Of a stretch of 36,277 nt of DNA, positions 8,090 to 17,270 are shown in pieces. This DNA is from Sphingobacteriales bacterium (lineage in GTDB: Bacteria > Bacteroidota > Bacteroidia > Sphingobacteriales > Sphingobacteriaceae), in the NCBI GenBank assembly GCA_015655115.1, contig JAATFQ010000181.1, forward strand, positions 1 through 36,277, read 5' to 3'. The number at the start of each line of letters is the position of its first letter. Position 1 is the stretch's first letter. Under the pieces are notes generated by a model. It ran no database searches, had not been told where the DNA came from, and saw nothing but the letters and a program-made list of their open reading frames with translations. Position numbers and translations under genes: made by a program.

Positions 8090-9724
8090 ATGTTTAAAAA
8101 GAAATTGACCTCCCTGCTTACTATTTTATGTATTGCCTTATTTTTTTTACCTGCACAGGCCAGGGAAAATCAGTCGTCTATAAAATTCACGGTCACTATG
8201 GAAGATCCTCAATCGCACTATTACCATGTAGAACTCCGGTGTGAAGGTTTTTCCAAAGATAAACTGAACTTTAAGCTCCCTGCATGGACGCCAGGTTATT
8301 ATTGGATAATGGACTTCGCCAAAAATGTGATCAGGTTTAAGGCCGAAACAAATTCAGGAAAAGAGCTGGAATGGGATAAAGTAGATAAAAACAATTGGGA
8401 GGTAAAGGCAAACAATGCCGGAACGGTAATCATTTCTTATGACGTATTTGCAAATACCCATTCAGTAGCCGATCCTTTTATTGATTCGACACATGCCTAT
8501 TTGTCTACCGCCGGACTGTTTATGCATATTGCCGGAGAGCTGAAACATCCTGTGCAGGTTGTTTTGAAACCATACCGCAAATGGACCACAATCTCTACTG
8601 GTCTGGATCCCGTTCGTGGTGTGGCTAATACTTATCTGGCCCCTGATTTTGATACGCTTTATGACAGCCCCATTTATATAGGTAATCAAAAAACGGTGTC
8701 ATTCGAAGTAAAGGGCGTTACGCATACCATTGCAATGGAGAGTCCGGATATGTTTGACACTGTAAAATTTGCCGCCGATTTAAAAAGAATAGTCATCGCT
8801 GGCACTGATCTGATGGAGGATATTCCCTATAAGCATTATACGTTCATCATTATGGGGCCGGGAAACGGTGGATTGGAACATCGTAACTCTACCGCTGTTT
8901 TCTCTTCGGCAAATTATATGATGAAGACTAAAGAATCCTATCATCGCTGGTTGTCTTTCCTGTCGCATGAATATTTTCATTTATATAATATTAAGGCTAT
9001 CCGTCCTATAGCACTTGGTCCTTTTAATTACGATAAAGAGAACCTCACGCACATGTTATGGGTATCTGAAGGCTTCACCGTATACTACGAGTATATGCTG
9101 CTTAACCGTGCGGGACTGTTAACGAGGGATGAGTTTTTACATGCACTGACGGCATCTATCACCAATTACGAAAATATTCCTGGCCACCAGGTACAATCGG
9201 CCACAGCATCAAGCTATGATACCTGGATCCAGTTTTTTAATAAAAATGAGAATGCTGCTAATACGACCATCTCCTATTATGATAAAGGCTGTGCTATGGG
9301 CTTATTGCTTGATCTGAAAATTCGCCAGGAGACCAAGAACAAGAAATCACTGGATGATGTAATGAGAACCCTGTATAAAGAATTTTATCAGGATAAGAAA
9401 AGGGGATTTACCGACCAGGAGTTCAGGCAGGTTTGTGAAAGGATAGCAGGAACTTCTTTGCAGGAAATCTTTACTTATGCATCTACGGTAAAAGAGGTAG
9501 ATTATCAGAAATACCTGGATTATGCGGGTTTGAAAGTCGATATGAGTCCTCTGCCTGTTAAGGAAGGGGGGGCTCCTAAAGAAAGTGTTGCTGTAAAAGA
9601 AGAAACTGTATTTAATGAGGGAACCGCCGGAAATGACCAATTCGTCAAACGCAGTTTTGAGTTTAGCCTCATAGAGCGGCCGGGCTCGCTGCAGCGGAAT
9701 ATTTTAAAAAGTATGATCAGATAA
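8090..9724 (+). CDS. Secreted M61 family metallopeptidase, PDZ domain apparently missing
   Basis: 544 residues with a signal peptide (hydrophobic stretch ending PAQA, about residue 24). The M61 N-terminal sandwich shows PAWTPGYYWIMDFAKNV, and the catalytic part has GGLEH, the zinc motif H293-E294-Y-F-H297 followed by LYNIKAIRP, and E327 in WVSEGF, the third ligand of gluzincins. M61 enzymes (glycyl aminopeptidase type) are zinc exopeptidases or endopeptidases of the periplasm or surface. Family members normally continue into a PDZ domain and reach about 600 residues. Here DYAGLKVDM is followed by a Pro/Glu/Val-rich stretch (from about residue 490) and then by a tail with LQRNILKS that resembles the usual M61 C-terminus, so the PDZ core seems deleted or replaced. 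It follows the two glycosidase genes by 126 bases; trimming of deglycosylated peptides is inferred. Confidence 0.8.
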   Translation: MFKKKLTSLLTILCIALFFLPAQARENQSSIKFTVTMEDPQSHYYHVELRCEGFSKDKLNFKLPAWTPGYYWIMDFAKNVIRFKAETNSGKELEWDKVDKNNWEVKANNAGTVIISYDVFANTHSVADPFIDSTHAYLSTAGLFMHIAGELKHPVQVVLKPYRKWTTISTGLDPVRGVANTYLAPDFDTLYDSPIYIGNQKTVSFEVKGVTHTIAMESPDMFDTVKFAADLKRIVIAGTDLMEDIPYKHYTFIIMGPGNGGLEHRNSTAVFSSANYMMKTKESYHRWLSFLSHEYFHLYNIKAIRPIALGPFNYDKENLTHMLWVSEGFTVYYEYMLLNRAGLLTRDEFLHALTASITNYENIPGHQVQSATASSYDTWIQFFNKNENAANTTISYYDKGCAMGLLLDLKIRQETKNKKSLDDVMRTLYKEFYQDKKRGFTDQEFRQVCERIAGTSLQEIFTYASTVKEVDYQKYLDYAGLKVDMSPLPVKEGGAPKESVAVKEETVFNEGTAGNDQFVKRSFEFSLIERPGSLQRNILKSMIR

Positions 9725-9806
9725 AAAGAATGTTGAATTGCTTCTGCCAATTACAGGGCAGCCTGGCAAACAAGAGTTTATCAAGTTGGTGGATGCCGCG
9801 TGGTAA
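9717..9806 (+). pseudogene. Possible decayed 3' end of a gene overlapping and following the M61 stop
   Basis: In a different frame from the M61 gene, 9717-9806 is open and reads as a plausible protein C-terminus (KKNVELLLPITGQPGKQEF, then IKLVDAAW, stop at 9804-9806). It has no start of its own and ends 18 bases before a strong terminator. A further frame just upstream (about 9678-9725) also reads protein-like (AAEYFKKYDQIK). Together these could be frameshifted remains of a gene end. I do not recognise the family, and chance cannot be excluded. Confidence 0.2.
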
Positions 9807-9824
9807 AGATAGGTAGTTAATACG

Positions 9825-9854
9825 AAGGCCGGAAGTCAAATCCCGGCCTTTTTT
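9825..9854 (+). terminator. Rho-independent terminator after the M61 gene
   Basis: AAGGCCGG at the left and CCGGCCTT at the right form an 8-bp GC-rich stem with a 10-base loop, followed by a run of T. It closes the transcription unit that begins at 1864. Confidence 0.85.
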
Positions 9855-10400
9855 ACAATGTATGTTGTTCGTCCACAGTCATTTTTAACCCAATACGGGT
9901 CATACTATTCGTTTTCTTTAAAATCGCCAATCGATTTTCAGCTTGGAGAGTCTGTCGTATAGTAATGACACTCATCTATCCTGTTTTAAAGTGAGGGGCA
10001 GGATGTCTGCTTAAGAAGCCGGGCGTTTCTACCTGAATATTGCCTCAGCCTGCGATTATGTTACTAAAATGCCTTTTTGGACTTTAAAAATAGAGTATTT
10101 GCTTTGTCTTACAGTAAGTTATATGATTGTAGTTGACATAAATTGATTTGAACTTGTATAATATTAACCTAACAATATGCATTGGAGTGAGAATTAAATG
10201 AAAAAGTGAATAATAATAGTGTTGTATCAGAATTTAAGTTTGATTTATTGTTGTAAATTGGAATTATGTTCTGTTTTATGAGGTGAATGGAGTAGAAAAT
10301 CATCAAAAAACAGTTAATAAAGGGTAAAATATGAAGTATTGCGGTGCCTTGGTGGATATATCTTTAAGACAACTTAAACCACCATTTAACCAACTCTTTT
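9855..10400. other. Non-coding region upstream of the first susC
   Basis: About 550 bases without a credible gene on either strand. It contains a small inverted repeat AAAATCG-ccaat-CGATTTT at 9920-9938, and two weak promoter candidates for the susC gene: TAAGTTTG at 10235-10242 (full -7 match, no -33) and TTG at 10339-10341 followed after 17 bases by TATCTTTA at 10359-10366 (one mismatch). I see no further structure. Confidence 0.4.
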
Positions 10401-13400
10401 ATGAAACAAAATTTTACTTACCCCATTCTGAAAACTGTTTTTGGAGTAATGTTTTACTTACTGATTCCATGGTATGCTTTTGCACAGACAAAGGTTAGCG
10501 GTACTGTAGTAGATAAAACAAATAACCCATTACCTGGTATTTCAGTTTTTGAAAAAGGCACAAAAAATGGTACAACAACAAACGGCGATGGAAAGTATAC
10601 GCTTACTTTAAGCAAAGTGGGCGTTACGATAACATTTCGTATGGTAGGGTATGTCACTAAAGAAATCCCTTCCGCAGGCAAGGCCGTCATCAACCTCTCC
10701 ATGACTGATGACAACCAGACACTCAATGAAGTAGTGCTTATCGGTTACCAGAGTGTAAGCCGTAAAAAGTCCACAGGTGCAGTTGCTACCATTAAAGGGA
10801 AGGCGATTGAAAATACACCCTATGCGTCGTTCGACCAGATGTTACAGGGGAGGGTAGCGGGATTAACTTCTCTGGGTACCTCCGGAGAACCCGGTGCAAA
10901 AAGTATAGTGAATATACGTGGTAGTAATAGTATAAGTAGCGGCGCAAGCAGCTATCCATTGTATGTGATTGACGGAGTCATCTTCGATGTAAATGACATG
11001 CCCAATTCTTATGGAACTAACCCTTTAACGGCCATTAATCCTAATGACATCGAGTCAATCGACGTCCTGAAAGATGCATCAGCGGCTGCGATCTATGGTT
11101 CAAGGGGTGCTAACGGGGTCATCATGGTAAAAACCAAAAGAGCATCCGCCGGAGCGCCACCACAGATGAATGTCAACTTCTATCAGGGAATATCAGATTC
11201 CCCAACGTTAAGGAAGATTTTGACAGGTACAGCAGAGCGGAGATTAAAGATGGCATTGATTTATGGTTCTGACAGAATAAATCAGTCTGCTATAAACATG
11301 TTCCTTACTGACAGTCTGAATACAGCTTTCAATAACAATACCGATTGGCAATCTTTATTTGTTCAGCGCGCCAAAATTACCAATGCTGATGTCAGCATGA
11401 CCGGAACAGAGGGGCGAAGCATGTACCGTTTATCCACCGGCTATTATAACGAAGAAGGAATAATGACTGGATTTTCACTTAGAAGGATTGCTCCAAAGCT
11501 ATATCTTTCTTTAAATCCAGGAAAAAAGCTGAATGTCACTGTAAATATCAGCCCCACTTTTATAAAAACGCAGCATGGTATGGGAGACGGTACTACGTTT
11601 CCTTTCGCTACGGCAAATTTCCCTTCCTCTTTCTGGAAGGTCTCTGATGCGCAAAAGAATGTTTATACGGGGAATACAAAAAATCTGGACGAAGATCAAA
11701 CGGTTACTTTATTGTCCAATGTTCAGGTAACTGATACCATTGCAAAAAATCTGACTATTACCAGTTCCCTCTCCTCTACGTATAACCATAACAGACGAGA
11801 TTGGCTGATCAGCGGCCTGGTGTCAGGCACAGGCAAAAACAATGCTTATTCCGAAGAGTATACTACTAACATCTGGGAAATTGAAAACTTTATTAATTAC
11901 AGTAAATCCTTTGGCGAACATCATCTAAGCGTCGTTGCCGGGCAGGAAGCTCAGGGACAAACGAATAAAAGGACCTATGCTTATGCGTTGGATGTTGCAA
12001 GCGGGACCATATCTGGAGTATCTCCTGGTAACAACCTCTATGCCAATACCTACATGGAAACCAGGAAAAGATTAGGATGGTTTGGCAGGCTGAGTTATGA
12101 TTATAAAGACAGGTATTTATTCTCTGCCAGTTACCGCCGTGACGCCTCATCTAGATATGCTGAAAGCCAGAGGTGGGCTAATTTCTATTCGGTTTCAGGA
12201 GGATGGATCGTGTCTGATGAACCATTTTTTGCGAAACTTAAAAATACTGTGAATTTATTCAAAATACGAGGTAGCTATGGGGTAACTGGAAACGATCCGG
12301 CCAGTTATTATGGTCAGTATCAACTTTACGGTACTGATGCTACTTATTATAATTCTTCTTTTGGAGTCGATAATGCAGCTACGGCAACTACTTATAACGG
12401 AGTTACTGTAGCAGTACCGGACTACGCAGGTTTTGCCGCAGCGAAAAAGGTAACCTGGGAGAAATACCCTCAGGTGAATATTGGTGCTGACCTCGCGTTA
12501 TTTAAAGATAGAATCAACCTTGCTTTTGACTGGTATTCTCGTGATGCAAATAATTTGTATTACCAAAATGCTTATGCACCGGTTACTTCTGGATATCAAT
12601 ATTTTAGTGGTAACCTGGTGAGCTTAAGGAATACTGGTTATGAGTTTACCTTAAATACAAATAACCTATCGCCCAAATCGAAATTCCAATGGCAAACTAC
12701 TTTTACTATCGGTATAAACGATAACTATATCACTAAGTTGCCTAATGGAGGTCAGGATCTGATTGTTGGGAATTCCTGGTCGCAACAGACACTTAGCGTT
12801 GGCCAGCCTGTATTTACTTACAAGGTATATGAAGTCGGAGGTATCTATCAGACCGATGCTGAAGTTCCTACAGATCCTCTTACAGGAAAAAAACTCACTT
12901 TTAATGGTGTAACCCTTAAAGCAGGAGATATGAAAGTCGCCTATCAAAATGGAGATTATAATATTGATCTGAATGATAAAGTAGGTTATGGAAGTCCTAA
13001 TTCACATATTACAGGAGGATTGACCAATTCATTTTCTTATAAAGGATTTTCAGTTTCAGTATTGTGTACGTTTATAAAAGGCCGCAGTATCTGGAATGGT
13101 TATACTTCTGACGCGTTGCTAGCAAGTTCTGATGGAGCCCTCAATACCTGGGGATCTTCTGCTGGTCCCGCTGCGCTAAGTGAGATGAATTACTGGGTAA
13201 ATACTGGCGATGCTGCAGATTATGCTACCCTGACAGAGTCAAATGTCGGCGATCGTTTTGGTTTACAAAACTCCATTTTTGTAGAGGACGGTAGCTTTTT
13301 CAAAGTGAAGAATATCTCTTTGGGTTATTCTTTTCCTCAAAAAATAACACAGCATTTAAGGGTTAAAGGGCTGCGGGTATATGGGATGATTGACAATGTA

Positions 13401-13520
13401 TACATGTATACCAAATCAACTCTTCCTGATCCGGAATATGTGGATATAACTGGCTATTCCAATGGCAGCACATTCCCTCCGTCCAAAAAATACACATTAG
13501 GACTAAATGTTACTTTTTAA
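10401..13520 (+). CDS. susC: SusC-like TonB-dependent outer-membrane transporter (pair 1)
   Basis: 1039 residues. Signal peptide to about residue 28 (YAFA|Q). Residues about 30-110 are the carboxypeptidase-regulatory-like N-terminal domain (VSGTVVDKTNNPLPGISV), followed by a TonB-box-like EVVLIGYQ, a plug with LQGRVAGL, VNIRGSNS, LYVIDGV, ESIDVLKDASAAAIYGSRGANGV, and a long barrel ending in the C-terminal aromatic VTF. This is the usual SusC architecture and length. With the SusD lipoprotein 15 bases downstream it forms a lidded importer for oligosaccharides or peptides. Substrate is not readable; the neighbourhood suggests arabinosylated or hydroxyproline-rich glycopeptides. No anti-sigma or ECF gene accompanies it, so control is unknown. 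It heads a four-gene unit ending at 16767. Confidence 0.93.
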   Translation: MKQNFTYPILKTVFGVMFYLLIPWYAFAQTKVSGTVVDKTNNPLPGISVFEKGTKNGTTTNGDGKYTLTLSKVGVTITFRMVGYVTKEIPSAGKAVINLSMTDDNQTLNEVVLIGYQSVSRKKSTGAVATIKGKAIENTPYASFDQMLQGRVAGLTSLGTSGEPGAKSIVNIRGSNSISSGASSYPLYVIDGVIFDVNDMPNSYGTNPLTAINPNDIESIDVLKDASAAAIYGSRGANGVIMVKTKRASAGAPPQMNVNFYQGISDSPTLRKILTGTAERRLKMALIYGSDRINQSAINMFLTDSLNTAFNNNTDWQSLFVQRAKITNADVSMTGTEGRSMYRLSTGYYNEEGIMTGFSLRRIAPKLYLSLNPGKKLNVTVNISPTFIKTQHGMGDGTTFPFATANFPSSFWKVSDAQKNVYTGNTKNLDEDQTVTLLSNVQVTDTIAKNLTITSSLSSTYNHNRRDWLISGLVSGTGKNNAYSEEYTTNIWEIENFINYSKSFGEHHLSVVAGQEAQGQTNKRTYAYALDVASGTISGVSPGNNLYANTYMETRKRLGWFGRLSYDYKDRYLFSASYRRDASSRYAESQRWANFYSVSGGWIVSDEPFFAKLKNTVNLFKIRGSYGVTGNDPASYYGQYQLYGTDATYYNSSFGVDNAATATTYNGVTVAVPDYAGFAAAKKVTWEKYPQVNIGADLALFKDRINLAFDWYSRDANNLYYQNAYAPVTSGYQYFSGNLVSLRNTGYEFTLNTNNLSPKSKFQWQTTFTIGINDNYITKLPNGGQDLIVGNSWSQQTLSVGQPVFTYKVYEVGGIYQTDAEVPTDPLTGKKLTFNGVTLKAGDMKVAYQNGDYNIDLNDKVGYGSPNSHITGGLTNSFSYKGFSVSVLCTFIKGRSIWNGYTSDALLASSDGALNTWGSSAGPAALSEMNYWVNTGDAADYATLTESNVGDRFGLQNSIFVEDGSFFKVKNISLGYSFPQKITQHLRVKGLRVYGMIDNVYMYTKSTLPDPEYVDITGYSNGSTFPPSKKYTLGLNVTF

Positions 13521-13535
13521 AAGAATTTATCGAAA

Positions 13536-15059
13536 ATGATGATGAAAGAAATTATAAAAAATAATCCCTTCAAAAAGTTGCTGAGCATATTTTTGATAGG
13601 TGCAGCGCTGATGTCCGTTAGTTCATGCAAGAAATTTTTAGATGAGAAACCAGTGAGCAACTCATCAGATGCAGCTTACTGGCTTACCGAAGCTCAGGGT
13701 AATTCTGCCATTGCCGGCGGATATTCACTGTTGCGTAAGGCCTTAAATGATGGGTTATTTCATTATGCACATGGCGATTTGCCGACAGATGAGTTTAGTA
13801 CAGAGCGTATTATCGGTGGAGAAGACTGGGATTTTATGCAGAGCATGAAATGGTATACCGCGGTTCCTTCCGCCTCTACCTACCGGCCATTGATGAAGGT
13901 AAGAAGGTTTGATAACTTTTACAGTGCCATCAATTGGGCAAACCGTTGTATTGCAGGGATTCCAACTATACCAGCTTCCGGTTATACTTCGGACTATACT
14001 GCTAAACAAAGACAGTTTTTAGGAGAGGCTTACTTTATCCGTGCGTTCTCTTATTTCTATATGGGCCGTGTATGGGGTGGTGTTCCGATTATTAATGATG
14101 TTTCTTCAAATGAAGAAGTAGATCTGACAGGTTATCCCCGGTCTACAGCAGCACAGGTGCTTGCGAAGGCAACAAGTGACGCTAAAATTGCACAGTCTTA
14201 CCTGTCCTGGACCTACAGTGCAACTGCTGATAGAGCTGTGCGGGCTAATAAAGGTGCTGTTTTGGCACTGCTTGCTCACATTTATGCCTGGCAGGGCGAT
14301 TATGCTGCTTGCGAGACCGTAGCAGATTCAGTAGTGACCAATGGCATGTACAGTTATGTTAGCAGAGCTAATTACCTCAGCATTTTTAAAGGACAAAGCC
14401 AGGAAGGTATATTTGAAATTGCACAGAACTCAGCAAGTGAAGCCAGTAACGGAGTAAACACGATTACTGGGTTTTTATTAAAATCTCCCTATTTAACTAC
14501 CAATACTGGTAATACAGTTTGGCCAATGGATACTGTGTCAGTAAGAAAATTATTTGCTGATACTAATGATGTAAGGAGAAAAGTTGGATTTGGCTTGTTC
14601 GATACCAATGATCCTGTTTGTCTGAAATATTCAAATGTCACTTATACAAGTAGTAATTCCCCCCTTAATATGAACAATATTATCGTGTTCAGGCTGGCAG
14701 ATATTAGTTTGCTGGAGGCAGAAGCACAAGCTGCACAGAATAAAAATGCTACAGCCCGGGTGTTACTCAATACCGTGAGGACACAAGCAGGACTGGGTGC
14801 TTCTATTGCTACTGATAGTGAGTTGTTTGAGGCTATCATAGATGAGCGTGGCAGGGAACTGTTTATGGAAGGCCACCGTTTTTATGACTTGGTAAGGCTG
14901 GCTAAAGTAAAAAGAGTATTCAAATTTGGTATCAGTTCCAATAAAATCAGTGCGACAGAATTTGATGCAGGAAAATACTACTGGCCAATAGATCCAGTAT
15001 TGATTCAGGCAAATTCAATGCTTTCACAGACTCCTTTCTGGGCATCCCGCATGTTATAG
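13536..15059 (+). CDS. susD: SusD/RagB-like surface nutrient-binding lipoprotein (pair 1)
   Basis: 507 residues starting at the first of three consecutive ATG codons (13536, 13539, 13542). Lipobox SVSSC puts the acylated cysteine at about residue 31, followed by KKFLDEKPVS, the standard SusD mature start. FLGEAYFIRAFSYFYMGRVWGGVPII and the C-terminal DERGRELFMEGHRFYDLVRL are hallmark SusD blocks (TPR-like helices and the family C-terminal region). It forms the lid of the upstream SusC and binds the ligand at the cell surface. Fifteen bases separate it from susC, and a FAS1-like lipoprotein follows, so all are probably co-transcribed. Confidence 0.93.
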   Translation: MMMKEIIKNNPFKKLLSIFLIGAALMSVSSCKKFLDEKPVSNSSDAAYWLTEAQGNSAIAGGYSLLRKALNDGLFHYAHGDLPTDEFSTERIIGGEDWDFMQSMKWYTAVPSASTYRPLMKVRRFDNFYSAINWANRCIAGIPTIPASGYTSDYTAKQRQFLGEAYFIRAFSYFYMGRVWGGVPIINDVSSNEEVDLTGYPRSTAAQVLAKATSDAKIAQSYLSWTYSATADRAVRANKGAVLALLAHIYAWQGDYAACETVADSVVTNGMYSYVSRANYLSIFKGQSQEGIFEIAQNSASEASNGVNTITGFLLKSPYLTTNTGNTVWPMDTVSVRKLFADTNDVRRKVGFGLFDTNDPVCLKYSNVTYTSSNSPLNMNNIIVFRLADISLLEAEAQAAQNKNATARVLLNTVRTQAGLGASIATDSELFEAIIDERGRELFMEGHRFYDLVRLAKVKRVFKFGISSNKISATEFDAGKYYWPIDPVLIQANSMLSQTPFWASRML

Positions 15060-15107
15060 GTAGAACTGAAATACAAACAAAAATTGTTTAAAACACACAC
15101 TATAAAA

Positions 15108-15746
15108 ATGGAAAAATATACTAACAATATAAAGGGGGCAGTTCTCATTTTTTTTGCAGTTATGCTTCTGGCAACATCCTGCAAAAAAGACGACTATCTT
15201 ACCGATGGCGGAACAAGCATAGCGGAAACACCATTAACTACATACGATTATCTTGCTGCACACCAGGCTAAATTATTTGATACTTTATTGCTGGTTGTGG
15301 ACCATTATGGGCTGAAGGACGAAATTAATAATGCAGGAACTTTCTTTGCTCCTACAGATTATTCTATTAAACTTTATTTAAGGAGTAAACAGACAGAGCA
15401 AAGTCCTACATATGGCCTTACTGATTTATACAACGATTTAACTGCGGATTCTGTTAGGATGTACTTATTTAAAGAGAAAATTACGATGAACTCCTTAACA
15501 ACAACGCCCACTATTTACATGTCCAGTGCCAATACAGAGGCCAGTTTAAGTAAGATCTTACAGACTGATTCGGGGTATTATTTATGGTCATCTGAGCCTG
15601 TTTATTTTATGTATTATGGCAAAAAATACGGAGCAAATACAACCAGAGTACAATGTCAGACTACCGGTATTTTGACACAGTCGGGAAACGGAACTGTATT
15701 GCACGTCTTAGCGAATACACATCAATTTGTGACTTTCTCTTTGTAA
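15108..15746 (+). CDS. FAS1 (fasciclin)-like lipoprotein
   Basis: 212 residues from ATG 15108; the frame is open to TTG 15084, but only the ATG gives a normal lipoprotein signal (LLATSC, cysteine at about 25). The mature part resembles a single fasciclin/FAS1 domain: LFDTLLLVVDHYGLKDEI, then the typical TFFAPTDYSI, VRMYLFKEKI in the middle, and NGTVLHVLANTHQ at the end, matching the family's NGxxHVID-type close. FAS1 domains mediate adhesion or glycan and protein contacts. In susCD operons such lipoproteins are often accessory surface binding proteins, which I infer here. It sits 48 bases after susD. Confidence is good for lipoprotein, moderate for FAS1. Confidence 0.7.
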   Translation: MEKYTNNIKGAVLIFFAVMLLATSCKKDDYLTDGGTSIAETPLTTYDYLAAHQAKLFDTLLLVVDHYGLKDEINNAGTFFAPTDYSIKLYLRSKQTEQSPTYGLTDLYNDLTADSVRMYLFKEKITMNSLTTTPTIYMSSANTEASLSKILQTDSGYYLWSSEPVYFMYYGKKYGANTTRVQCQTTGILTQSGNGTVLHVLANTHQFVTFSL

Positions 15747-15783
15747 CGACCATTCAACTATATTAACATTCAACTATTTTAAT

Positions 15784-16767
15784 ATGAAAAGATATTTATG
15801 CTATAAAATCCTGTTAATTCTTATAGGTGGCTTTCTCCTTAACAGCTGTAAAAAACCTGCTGTTGGTTACTTAAGTGATAATGTGTTCTATCAGGTTAGT
15901 AATCTTGTTGCATCACAGGGAGTAACTACTTATTCATCTGCTATGCAGCTCAATGGATCGTCCACACCAATGACTGTTACACTTGTTGGTGCAAGAAATG
16001 CCGTGACAGGTGAGGATGTACTGGATTCATTAACTAAAGGGCGATCAATCGTTACCTATTCGGGAACGATTACTTCGGCAGACACTACGGTTGAAAAATT
16101 GACGAAAAATTTAACCACCGCGCTCAAACCGGCACTCCATGTTAATAACATCGGTGGGAGAATTGAATTGTCTGCCGCAACCAGTTTTATCGGTGCAGGG
16201 ACCTATGAAATAGATGTTCAGGTTACCAACAGCTCTGGTACAAAAATTATCAAAAATGCCTGTCAGATCACCTTGCAGCCAATTGCAGACCCTTATGTGC
16301 TAGTATATAGATATATGCGTTATTATAATACTGCAACTGCTGTTTCTACTGATGCTGATGGCGAAATGAAGGTTGATATTAAATATTCCCCTGGTGAAGA
16401 AACCCATGTAAATCTAAAGTTTATGGATAAAAATGGTGTTTACTTTAACCCTTCAACTGGAGAGGCGAAACGCAGATCAACAACTTACCCAAGCCTTAGA
16501 GACTGGACTCCTTATTATCCTGAAGTCAGGTCCAGTACGGCATTTGAATACAGGATCCCAAGTATTGGTGTGGCATTCCCATTTTTTGATACGGTTACAC
16601 CCGGTGGATCAACATGGGTAGATGCTGGGGGTTCTTTAAGCTATTACAGGCTTGATAGTGGCGCAACCAGTAATGGTCAGGAGTGTAGGGTAACACTTTC
16701 ATTTAAATTCCTTGCAGCTGGTACATATGACATCACCTGTCAGATGACGGAGATTACGAAGAAATAA
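15784..16767 (+). CDS. DUF5007-like surface lipoprotein, likely glycan/peptide-binding
   Basis: 327 residues with lipobox LLNSC (cysteine about 22). The start of the mature part, GYLSDNVFYQ, and later GGRIELSAATSFIGAGTYEIDVQVTN, look like the Bacteroidota family labelled DUF5007, found as the last gene of susCD units together with FAS1-like lipoproteins. No catalytic motif is visible; beta-strand-rich sequence suggests sandwiches. A role as accessory ligand-binding lipoprotein is inferred from position only. It lies 37 bases after the FAS1-like gene and ends 9 bases before a long hairpin, so it closes the operon. Confidence 0.65.
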   Translation: MKRYLCYKILLILIGGFLLNSCKKPAVGYLSDNVFYQVSNLVASQGVTTYSSAMQLNGSSTPMTVTLVGARNAVTGEDVLDSLTKGRSIVTYSGTITSADTTVEKLTKNLTTALKPALHVNNIGGRIELSAATSFIGAGTYEIDVQVTNSSGTKIIKNACQITLQPIADPYVLVYRYMRYYNTATAVSTDADGEMKVDIKYSPGEETHVNLKFMDKNGVYFNPSTGEAKRRSTTYPSLRDWTPYYPEVRSSTAFEYRIPSIGVAFPFFDTVTPGGSTWVDAGGSLSYYRLDSGATSNGQECRVTLSFKFLAAGTYDITCQMTEITKK

Positions 16768-16776
16768 CTGTGATAT

Positions 16777-16829
16777 ATAGGTTGTCGTAGGGTAGGATAG
16801 TGCTATACTGATTTCCTGCGACAACCTAT
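16777..16829 (+). terminator. Long hairpin ending the first susCD operon
   Basis: ATAGGTTGTCGTAGG (16777-16791) pairs with CCTGCGACAACCTAT (16815-16829): a 15-bp stem with one G-U pair and a 23-base loop, which itself holds a small ATAG/CTAT pairing. There is only a weak T-rich tail, so it may act as a terminator or as a 3' stabiliser. Confidence 0.6.
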
Positions 16830-16891
16830 TACTTTATTAATTATGTATTATGAAAATAAATAGCGGGAATTTGCTTTTATTAAATTAAATA

Positions 16892-17014
16892 ATGAATATA
16901 TCTCAGTTCCAGTTGATAATATCAATATGGCTGTTAAGCTTTATTATGATATGCCTGCGTTTGGTTATATATGTCCATCGTGATCGACACCATCTTTTAG
17001 TTAAGATATGTTGA
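16892..17014 (+). CDS. Possible small single-pass membrane protein
   Basis: A 40-codon frame beginning MNISQFQLIIS. Residues about 6-28 are a continuous hydrophobic stretch (including IWLLSFIMICLRLVIYV), followed by a basic tail rich in Arg, His and Lys. This resembles small single-pass proteins with an inside-positive tail. Upstream is A/T-rich with no recognisable ribosome site, as is usual in this group. No homologue is recognised, and an A/T-rich stretch can give such a frame by chance, so support is weak. Confidence 0.25.
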   Translation: MNISQFQLIISIWLLSFIMICLRLVIYVHRDRHHLLVKIC

Positions 17015-17112
17015 AATAGCTAAATTGGTAAACTCAAATATTAAACGAATATAAGCGGTTAATTTTCGCTTATTAAGGACAGGCTATATTACATTTACAT
17101 ACAAAATATAAC

Positions 17113-17128
17113 ATTATGTGCACATAAT
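17113..17128. repeat. Perfect 16-bp palindrome upstream of higBA
   Basis: ATTATGTGCACATAAT is a perfect palindrome about 130 bases before the higB promoter box. A smaller inverted repeat, TCCGG (17135-17139) with CCGGA (17148-17152), follows it. The palindrome could be a dimeric regulator's operator; nothing links it to a particular protein. Confidence 0.5.
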
Positions 17129-17258
17129 AGAACGTCCGGAATGCAGGCCGGAACCTGAATTACCGGGATCATGTATTAAAGTACCGTTTGGCATCGGCTT
17201 AAAATCAGTGGATGATATTCCATATTTTACAATTTATTTCATTTATTAAAATTAATAG

Positions 17259-17266
17259 TATCTTTG
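17259..17266 (+). promoter_or_regulatory. Candidate -7 element of the higBA operon
   Basis: TATCTTTG matches TAnnTTTG exactly. Only four bases separate it from the GTG at 17271. If this box is used, transcription would begin at or very near that GTG. No good -33 TTG is present in the A/T-rich DNA upstream. Confidence 0.45.
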
Positions 17267-17270
17267 AATA

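Noticed and set aside
9920..9938. Small hairpin AAAATCG-ccaat-CGATTTT
   Set aside because: As a separate terminator or operator it is too short and isolated, with no adjacent gene end or promoter.
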